Assembly (NCBI RefSeq): GCF_014268785.2
Contig: NZ_JABWRD020000003.1
Span: 186,001-250,000 of the forward strand
From: Pseudomonas shirazensis
Lineage (GTDB): Bacteria; Pseudomonadota; Gammaproteobacteria; Pseudomonadales; Pseudomonadaceae
Direction: 5' to 3'
Length of the DNA: 64,000 nt
Part shown: piece after piece, positions 58,006-64,000 of the stretch
Position numbering within the stretch: the stretch's first letter is position 1
Layout of the letters: each line of letters begins with the position of its first letter
Position numbers and translations under genes: made by a program
The notes under the pieces: model-generated
The model's database searches: none
Seen by the model: the letters and a program-made list of their open reading frames with translations, nothing else
Told to the model about the DNA's origin: nothing

Positions 58006-59055
58006 CTACAGAGGGGTGACTGCCACGACGGCGCGGATATCCGCCGCCAGCTCACGCACGCGCGTGAGTTCGGTGTCCCACGAGCACATGAAGCGTGCGC
58101 CGCCGCTGCCAATGAAGGTGTAGAAACGCCAGCCCTTGTTGCGCAGCGCCTCGAGCGCCGGCTCCGGCATTTGCAGGAACACCCCGTTGGCCTCCACCGG
58201 GAACATCAGCTTCACCTGCGGCAGGTCGCTGACCAGCGAGGCCAGTAACTGCGCGCAGTGGTTGGCGTGGTTGCCGTGGCGCAGCCAGGCGCCGTCCTCC
58301 AGCAGGCCCACCCAAGGCGCGGAGAGGAAACGCATCTTCGATGCCAGCTGGCCAGCCTGCTTGCAACGGTAGTCGAAGTCTTCGGCCAGCTCGCGGTTGA
58401 AGAACAGGATCGCCTCGCCCACGGCCATGCCGTTCTTGGTGCCGCCAAAGCACAGCACATCGACGCCGGCCTTCCAGGTCAGCTCGGCCGGCGAGCAGCC
58501 GAGGAACGAGCAGGCATTGGTGAAGCGCGCGCCATCCATATGCAGGTTGAGGCCCAGCTCCTTGCAGGTGGCGCTGATCGCCTTGAGCTCGTCGGGGCGG
58601 TACACGGTGCCGACTTCGGTGGCCTGGGTGAGGGTCACCACGCGTGGTTTCGGATAGTGGATGTCCTGGCGTTTGAGCGCCACTTCGCGGATCGACTCAG
58701 GCGTCAACTTGCCGTTGACGCTGGGCGCGGTGAGCAGCTTGGAGCCGTTCGAGAAAAACTCCGGAGCGCCGCATTCGTCGGTCTCGACGTGGGCGGTCTC
58801 CGAGCAGATCACGCTGTGGTAGCTCTGGCACAAGGAGGCCAGGGCCAACGAGTTGGCTGCGGTGCCGTTGAAGGCGAAGAACACTTCGCAGTCGGTTTCG
58901 AAGATCTTGCGAAAGTACGCCGCCGCACGCTCGGTCCACTGATCGTCGCCGTAGGCGCGCTCGTGGCCCTGATTGGCCTTGGCCATCGCCGCCCAGGCTT
59001 CGGGGCAGATGCCGGAATAGTTGTCGCTGGCGAATTGCTGGCTGTTATCTGTCAT
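58006..59055 (-). CDS. ltaE: Low-specificity L-threonine aldolase
   Basis: A 349-residue PLP enzyme. The Schiff-base lysine is Lys207 in FGGTKNGM, the phosphate loop is NGTAANSLALA, and the DGARFTNA motif that contacts the pyridine ring is present. It cleaves threonine and allo-threonine to glycine and acetaldehyde, which ties it to the glycine-producing genes around it. It is divergent from glyA. Length and motifs are normal. Confidence 0.92.
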   Translation of the reverse strand: MTDNSQQFASDNYSGICPEAWAAMAKANQGHERAYGDDQWTERAAAYFRKIFETDCEVFFAFNGTAANSLALASLCQSYHSVICSETAHVETDECGAPEFFSNGSKLLTAPSVNGKLTPESIREVALKRQDIHYPKPRVVTLTQATEVGTVYRPDELKAISATCKELGLNLHMDGARFTNACSFLGCSPAELTWKAGVDVLCFGGTKNGMAVGEAILFFNRELAEDFDYRCKQAGQLASKMRFLSAPWVGLLEDGAWLRHGNHANHCAQLLASLVSDLPQVKLMFPVEANGVFLQMPEPALEALRNKGWRFYTFIGSGGARFMCSWDTELTRVRELAADIRAVVAVTPL

Positions 59056-59348
59056 GACACGGTCCTGTGAACGACGCAGAGTTGCACTCTAAACGATCAT
59101 TTACCCGGTTGCCTATACAACCGTGCAGGGCGCAATTGCCCGGCCCGCCGGCGGCTCAAGCACGCGGGCGCAGGCCGATGGCTGATTTTGGCAAGCATGC
59201 CCGCGCGCGACAGCCCACCGGCGAATGTCGTAAACGCGCCATTGCAAGGCGTGCGCAGGCATCTGACCCACCCGCCGCAGTCATACCATCGGCACAAAGG
59301 GGCACTGAACCCTACTGACAAAAAATGATCGCTGCCGGGAGACACATG
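59056..59348. promoter_or_regulatory. Divergent ltaE/glyA promoter region
   Basis: About 290 bases with no gene. It must drive ltaE (minus) and the glyA-sox genes (plus). I looked for a glycine riboswitch and saw no convincing conserved core. GGGAG at 59337-59341 is the glyA ribosome site. Confidence 0.4.
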
Positions 59349-60602
59349 ATGTTCAGCAAGCAAGACCAGATCCAGGGTTACGACGACGCGCTGCTGGCGG
59401 CGATGAATGCCGAAGAACAACGTCAGGAAGATCATATCGAGCTGATCGCTTCGGAAAACTACACCAGCAAGCGCGTGATGCAGGCCCAGGGCAGCGGCCT
59501 CACCAACAAATACGCCGAAGGTTATCCGGGCAAGCGTTACTACGGCGGTTGCGAGCACGTCGACAAAGTCGAGGCGCTGGCCATCGAGCGCGCCAAGCAG
59601 CTGTTCGGTGCCGACTACGCCAACGTCCAGCCGCACTCCGGTTCGTCGGCCAACAGCGCCGTTTACCTGGCCCTGCTGCAGGCCGGTGACACCATTCTGG
59701 GGATGAGCCTGGCCCACGGCGGTCACCTCACTCATGGTGCCAAGGTGTCGTCCTCGGGCAAGCTGTACAACGCGGTGCAATACGGCATCAACACCGACAC
59801 CGGCCTGATCGACTACGACGAAGTCGAGCGCCTGGCGGTCGAGCATCAGCCGAAGATGATCGTTGCTGGTTTCTCCGCATACTCCAAGACCCTCGACTTC
59901 CCGCGCTTCCGCGCCATTGCCGACAAGGTAGGTGCACTGCTGTTCGTCGACATGGCCCACGTTGCCGGCCTGGTTGCCGCTGGCCTGTACCCGAACCCGC
60001 TGCCGTATGCCGACGTGGTCACCACCACTACTCACAAGACCCTGCGCGGTCCACGTGGCGGCCTGATCCTGGCCAAGGCCAACCCGGACATCGAGAAAAA
60101 GCTCAACGCGGCGGTATTCCCCGGCGCCCAGGGCGGCCCGCTGATGCACGTCATCGCCGGCAAGGCAGTGTGCTTCAAGGAAGCTCAGGAGCCTGGCTTC
60201 AAGCAGTACCAGCAGCAGGTCATCGACAACGCCCAGGCCATGGCCGAAGTGTTCATCAAGCGCGGTTATGACGTGGTGTCCGGCGGTACCGACAACCACC
60301 TGTTCCTGGTCAGCCTGATCCGTCAGGGCCTGACCGGCAAGGACGCTGACGCAGCCCTGGGCCGCGCGCACATCACCGTCAACAAGAACGCCGTGCCCAA
60401 CGACCCGCAGTCGCCTTTCGTTACCTCGGGCCTGCGCATCGGCACCCCGGCGGTCACAACCCGCGGTTTCAAGGTGGCTCAGTGCGTGGCACTGGCCGGC
60501 TGGATCTGCGATGTCCTCGACAACCTGGGCGACGCCGACGTCGAAGCCGACGTTGCCAAGCAGGTCGCCGCACTGTGCGCCGACTTCCCGGTTTACCGCT
60601 GA
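59349..60602 (+). CDS. glyA: Serine hydroxymethyltransferase GlyA
   Basis: A 417-residue PLP enzyme interconverting glycine and serine with tetrahydrofolate. Lys230 in TTTTHKT forms the Schiff base; the YAEGYPGKRYYGG and SGSSAN segments are conserved. The second of two adjacent ATGs is chosen (59349), as it lies seven bases after GGGAG and matches the family length. It is the first gene of the glyA-soxBDA run: soxB follows after 15 bases. The one-carbon unit released by sarcosine oxidase and the glycine product can be combined into serine here. Confidence 0.96.
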   Translation: MFSKQDQIQGYDDALLAAMNAEEQRQEDHIELIASENYTSKRVMQAQGSGLTNKYAEGYPGKRYYGGCEHVDKVEALAIERAKQLFGADYANVQPHSGSSANSAVYLALLQAGDTILGMSLAHGGHLTHGAKVSSSGKLYNAVQYGINTDTGLIDYDEVERLAVEHQPKMIVAGFSAYSKTLDFPRFRAIADKVGALLFVDMAHVAGLVAAGLYPNPLPYADVVTTTTHKTLRGPRGGLILAKANPDIEKKLNAAVFPGAQGGPLMHVIAGKAVCFKEAQEPGFKQYQQQVIDNAQAMAEVFIKRGYDVVSGGTDNHLFLVSLIRQGLTGKDADAALGRAHITVNKNAVPNDPQSPFVTSGLRIGTPAVTTRGFKVAQCVALAGWICDVLDNLGDADVEADVAKQVAALCADFPVYR

Positions 60603-60617
60603 GTGGAGTAACAGACA

Positions 60618-61868
60618 ATGGAACGCTATTCGGGCTTCGGCCTTTTCAAACACTCCCTCAGCCACCACGAAAACTGGCAGCGCATGTGGCGCACGCCGAC
60701 CCCGAAAAAGGTCTATGACGTGGTGATTGTAGGCGGCGGCGGGCATGGCCTGGCGACCGCCTACTACCTGGCCAAGGTGCACGGCATCACCAACGTTGCC
60801 GTGGTTGAAAAAGGCTGGCTGGGCGGCGGCAACACCGCGCGCAACACCACCATCGTGCGCTCCAACTACCTGTGGGACGAGTCGGCCAAGCTCTACGAGC
60901 ACGCCATGAAACTGTGGGAAGGCCTGTCGCAGGACATCAACTACAACGTGATGTTCTCCCAGCGCGGCGTCTACAACCTCTGCCACACCCTGCAGGACAT
61001 CCGTGATTCGGAGCGTCGAGTCAGCGCCAACCGCCTCAACGGCGTCGACGGCGAGCTGCTCAATACCGACCAGGTCGCGGCCGAGATCCCGTACCTGGAC
61101 TGCTCGAAGAACACCCGCTACCCGATCCTCGGTGCAACCGTTCAGCGCCGTGGTGGTGTGGCCCGTCACGATGCAGTGGCATGGGGCTTTGCCCGCGCTG
61201 CCGACGCGCTCGGCGTCGACCTGATTCAACAGACCGAAGTGACCGGTTTCCGCAAGGAAAACGGCGCGGTGATCGGTGTCGAGACCAACAAGGGCTTCAT
61301 CGGCGCCAAGCGCGTCGGCGTGGTCACTGCCGGTAACTCCGGGCACATGGCGCGCCTGGCTGGCTTCCGCCTGCCGCTTGAGTCGCACCCGCTGCAGGCG
61401 CTGGTTTCCGAGCCGATCAAGCCAATCATCGACAGCGTGATCATGTCCAACGCGGTACACGGCTACATCAGCCAGTCGGACAAAGGCGACCTGGTCATCG
61501 GTGCCGGTATCGATAGCTGGGTCGGCTACGGCCAGCGCGGTTCTTACCCGGTGATCGAGCACACCCTGCAGGCGATCGTCGAGATGTTCCCGATTCTCTC
61601 GCGGGTACGCATGAACCGCCAATGGGGCGGCATCGTCGACACCTGCCCGGACGCCTGCCCGATCATCTCCAAGACCCCGGTGAAGAACCTGTTCTTCAAC
61701 TGCGGTTGGGGCACCGGCGGCTTCAAGGCCACCCCAGGCTCAGGCAACGTGTTTGCCGCAAGCCTGGCCAAAGGCGAAATGCACCCACTGGCTGCGCCAT
61801 TCTCCATCGACCGCTTCTACAACGGTGCGCTGATCGATGAACACGGCGCTGCGGCCGTCGCCCACTAA
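60618..61868 (+). CDS. soxB: Sarcosine oxidase beta subunit
   Basis: A 416-residue flavoprotein of the heterotetrameric sarcosine oxidase. The FAD motif VVIVGGGGHGLATAYYLA lies at about 35-52, and the flavin-linking and substrate region is recognised from the QRGVYNLCH and LVIGAGIDS segments. With alpha, delta and gamma it oxidises sarcosine to glycine, making 5,10-methylenetetrahydrofolate and H2O2. It starts 15 bases after glyA. Confidence 0.96.
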   Translation: MERYSGFGLFKHSLSHHENWQRMWRTPTPKKVYDVVIVGGGGHGLATAYYLAKVHGITNVAVVEKGWLGGGNTARNTTIVRSNYLWDESAKLYEHAMKLWEGLSQDINYNVMFSQRGVYNLCHTLQDIRDSERRVSANRLNGVDGELLNTDQVAAEIPYLDCSKNTRYPILGATVQRRGGVARHDAVAWGFARAADALGVDLIQQTEVTGFRKENGAVIGVETNKGFIGAKRVGVVTAGNSGHMARLAGFRLPLESHPLQALVSEPIKPIIDSVIMSNAVHGYISQSDKGDLVIGAGIDSWVGYGQRGSYPVIEHTLQAIVEMFPILSRVRMNRQWGGIVDTCPDACPIISKTPVKNLFFNCGWGTGGFKATPGSGNVFAASLAKGEMHPLAAPFSIDRFYNGALIDEHGAAAVAH

Positions 61869-61883
61869 TCGGAGACAATCGTC

Positions 61884-62219
61884 ATGTTGCATATTTTCTG
61901 TCCCCACTGCGGCGAGCTGCGCTCCGAAGAAGAGTTTCACGCCTCAGGCCAGGCCCATATTGCCCGCCCGCTCGATCCGGCGGCCTGCTCCGACGAGGAG
62001 TGGGGTACCTACATGTTCTTCCGCGACAACCCGCGTGGCATTCACCACGAACTGTGGGATCACGTCGCCGGTTGCCGCCAGTATTTCAACGTCACCCGCG
62101 ACACCGTGACCTACGAAATTCTGGAAACCTACAAGATCGGCGAGAAGCCGCAGATCACTGCCGCCAGCAAGGCTAGCGCCGCGCCGTCGACCGTCAAAGG
62201 CCTGGGGGAAAAAGTATGA
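61884..62219 (+). CDS. soxD: Sarcosine oxidase delta subunit
   Basis: A 111-residue zinc-binding subunit. The N-terminal FCPHCGELRSEEEF motif and a Cys later (AGCRQYFNVTRDT) provide the usual ligands. It lies 15 bases after soxB, and its stop overlaps the soxA start (ATGA). Confidence 0.95.
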   Translation: MLHIFCPHCGELRSEEEFHASGQAHIARPLDPAACSDEEWGTYMFFRDNPRGIHHELWDHVAGCRQYFNVTRDTVTYEILETYKIGEKPQITAASKASAAPSTVKGLGEKV

Positions 62220-64000
62220 GCCAGAGTTATCGCCTTGCCAGCGGCGGCCGTGTCAACCGCGGCAAAGTCCTCAATTTCAGCTTCAACGGCAAGACCTATC
62301 AGGGTTACGAAGGTGACAGCCTGGCTGCCGCGTTGCTCGCCAACGGCGTCGACGTCGTCGGCCGCAGCTTCAAGTATTCGCGGCCTCGCGGGATCATTGC
62401 AGCCGGCACCGAAGAGCCGAATGCGATCCTGCAGATCGGTTCCAGCGAAGCCACCCAGATCCCCAACGTGCGCGCCACTCAGCAGCCGCTGTATGCCGGC
62501 CTGGTCGCGACCAGCACCAACGGCTGGCCGAACGTCAACAACGACGTGATGGGCATCCTCGGCAAGGTCGGTGGCAGCATGATGCCGCCGGGCTTCTACT
62601 ACAAAACCTTCATGTACCCGAAATCGTTCTGGATGACTTACGAGAAGTACATCCGCAAAGCCGCCGGCCTCGGTCGCGCGCCGCTGCAGAACGATCCGGA
62701 CAGCTACGACTACATGAACCACCACTGCGACGTGCTGATCGTCGGTGCTGGCCCTGCCGGCCTGGCCGCAGCGCTGGCCGCTGGCCGCAGCGGTGCGCGG
62801 GTGATCATCGCCGATGAGCAGGAAGAGTTCGGCGGCAGCCTGCTCGACAGCCGTGAGACTCTCGATGGCAAGCCTGCCACCGACTGGGTCGCGGCTACCG
62901 TGGCCGAGCTGCAAGGCATGGCCGAAGTGCTGGTACTGCCACGCGCTACCGTCAACGGTTACCACGACCATAACTTCCTGACCATCCACGAGCGCCTGAC
63001 CGACCACCTCGGTGACCGCGCGCCGATTGGCCAGGTGCGTCATCGCGTCCACCGCGTGCGTGCCAAGCAAGTTGTGCTGGCGGCTGGCGCCCACGAGCGT
63101 CCGCTGGTGTACGGCAACAACGATGTGCCGGGCAACATGCTCGCCGGCGCTGTCTCCACCTACGTGCGTCGCTACGGCGTGGCGCCTGGGCGCAAGCTGG
63201 TGCTGTCGACCAACAACGACCACGCCTATCGCGTGGCGCTGGACTGGCACGATGCCGGCCTGCAAGTGGTTGCGATCGCCGATGCACGGCACAATCCACG
63301 CGGTTCGCTGGTAGAAGAAGCACGCGCCAAGGGCATTCGCATCCTCACTTCCAGCGCTGTGGTTGAGGCGGCTGGCAGCAAGCATGTGACCGGTGCGCGG
63401 GTTGCCGCCATCGACGCCCAGGCGTTCACCGTGACCAGCCCTGGCGAAACCCTGGCCTGCGACCTGATCGCGACCTCCGGCGGCTACAGCCCGATCGTTC
63501 ACCTGGCCTCGCACCTTGGCGGGCGTCCGGTATGGCGTGAAGACATCCTCGGTTTCGTCCCGGGTGATGCGCCGCAAAAGCGCGTCTGTGTTGGCGGCAT
63601 GAATGGCGTCTACCCGCTCGGTGATGTCCTGGCCGATGGTTTTGAAGGTGGCGTGCGCGCCGCTACCGAAGCCGGCTTCAAGGCCGTGGTCGGTACCCTG
63701 CCCAAAGCCGTCCAGCGTACCGAGGAGCCTACCCTGGCTTTGTTCCAGGTGCCGCATGACAAAGGCACTCGTGGGCCGAAGCAGTTCGTTGATCAGCAGA
63801 ACGACGTCACCGCTGCCGGCATCGAGCTGGCGACCCGTGAAGGCTTCGAGTCGGTCGAACACGTCAAGCGCTACACCGCGCTGGGCTTTGGTACCGACCA
63901 GGGCAAGCTGGGCAACATCAACGGCCTGGCCATCGCCGCCCGTTCGCTGGGTATCAGCATTGCGCAGATGGGCACCACCATGTTCCGCCCCAACTACACG
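62216..64000 (+). CDS. soxA: Sarcosine oxidase alpha subunit (partial, runs off the window)
   Basis: The first 595 codons of an alpha subunit that is about 1000 residues long in the family. The N terminus has the 2Fe-2S-like ferredoxin remnant fold (FNGKTYQGYEGDSLAAAL), then FKYSRPRGI, and the NAD-binding motif VLIVGAGPAGLAAALA at about 178. The reading frame is open to the last base. A soxG gene would be expected beyond the window. The start overlaps the soxD stop by four bases. Confidence 0.96.
   Translation, partial: MSQSYRLASGGRVNRGKVLNFSFNGKTYQGYEGDSLAAALLANGVDVVGRSFKYSRPRGIIAAGTEEPNAILQIGSSEATQIPNVRATQQPLYAGLVATSTNGWPNVNNDVMGILGKVGGSMMPPGFYYKTFMYPKSFWMTYEKYIRKAAGLGRAPLQNDPDSYDYMNHHCDVLIVGAGPAGLAAALAAGRSGARVIIADEQEEFGGSLLDSRETLDGKPATDWVAATVAELQGMAEVLVLPRATVNGYHDHNFLTIHERLTDHLGDRAPIGQVRHRVHRVRAKQVVLAAGAHERPLVYGNNDVPGNMLAGAVSTYVRRYGVAPGRKLVLSTNNDHAYRVALDWHDAGLQVVAIADARHNPRGSLVEEARAKGIRILTSSAVVEAAGSKHVTGARVAAIDAQAFTVTSPGETLACDLIATSGGYSPIVHLASHLGGRPVWREDILGFVPGDAPQKRVCVGGMNGVYPLGDVLADGFEGGVRAATEAGFKAVVGTLPKAVQRTEEPTLALFQVPHDKGTRGPKQFVDQQNDVTAAGIELATREGFESVEHVKRYTALGFGTDQGKLGNINGLAIAARSLGISIAQMGTTMFRPNYT

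Noticed and set aside
59056..59348. Glycine riboswitch before glyA
   Set aside because: No tandem aptamer-like conserved cores were found by eye in the leader; a covariance-model search would be decisive.
59097..61622. Long open frame (841 codons) on the minus strand opposite glyA and soxB
   Set aside because: Antisense shadow of two highly conserved genes; composition (His/Val/Asp/Gly-rich) is typical of such shadows.

Overview
The window is a GC-rich chromosomal segment from a Pseudomonas, most likely the P. putida group. The evidence is the histidine genes in the order hisB-hisH-DUF2164-hisA-hisF, the cbcXWV/sdaA/gbdR block, a linked carnitine (cdh/caiX) and glycine betaine (gbc/dgc/sox) catabolic island, and many copies of the REP/REPIN palindromes common in fluorescent pseudomonads. 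No rRNA, prophage, transposase or CRISPR array is visible. Two tRNA genes, Thr(TGT) and Phe(GAA), are present, each with its own promoter and terminator.

Layout. Positions 0.1-2.5 kb hold a DUF6124/DUF3077 gene pair behind a strongly folded leader, a HicAB toxin-antitoxin pair, tRNA-Thr and a small lipoprotein. Positions 2.8-7 kb are a minus-strand polar amino acid ABC importer operon ending in a methyltransferase whose TTG start is buried in a hairpin. Positions 7.6-11.3 kb carry a GABA-type permease, PPK2 and two small unknown genes. Positions 11.5-15.2 kb hold tRNA-Phe and the translationally coupled asmA-like/mutY/yggX operon. An OFA-family MFS transporter (15.6-17.3 kb) is followed by the his genes (17.5-20.5 kb).

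From 20.7 kb onward most genes serve quaternary amine use. CbcXWV imports choline, betaine and carnitine. GbdR is the regulator. CdhA, CdhC and CdhB turn carnitine into glycine betaine under CdhR, with CaiX as the carnitine-binding protein. GbcAB demethylates betaine to dimethylglycine. DgcAB with a dedicated EtfAB pair yields sarcosine. SoxBDA (SoxA runs off the right edge) yields glycine. GlyA makes serine and SdaA deaminates it to pyruvate. Unknown-function companions (DUF5943, a renal-type dipeptidase) sit inside the dimethylglycine cluster. Two methyl-accepting chemotaxis proteins and a second-looking ZapA/TIGR02449 pair lie between gbcB and ltaE.

The most striking insertion in this catabolic block is at 27.2-36.3 kb. 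There an ECF sigma factor with a Fur-like box, a FecR anti-sigma factor, an STN-domain TonB-dependent receptor, a PqqL-sized M16 protease lipoprotein and a YddA-like fused ABC transporter are arranged as one unit. This looks like a protease-associated (Fus/PqqL-type) iron-protein import system placed under cell-surface signalling. A second notable object is a convergent intergenic region at 50.1-50.6 kb that carries three perfect and two near-perfect DnaA boxes within an imperfect repeat. It resembles a DnaA-titrating or reactivating locus more than an origin.
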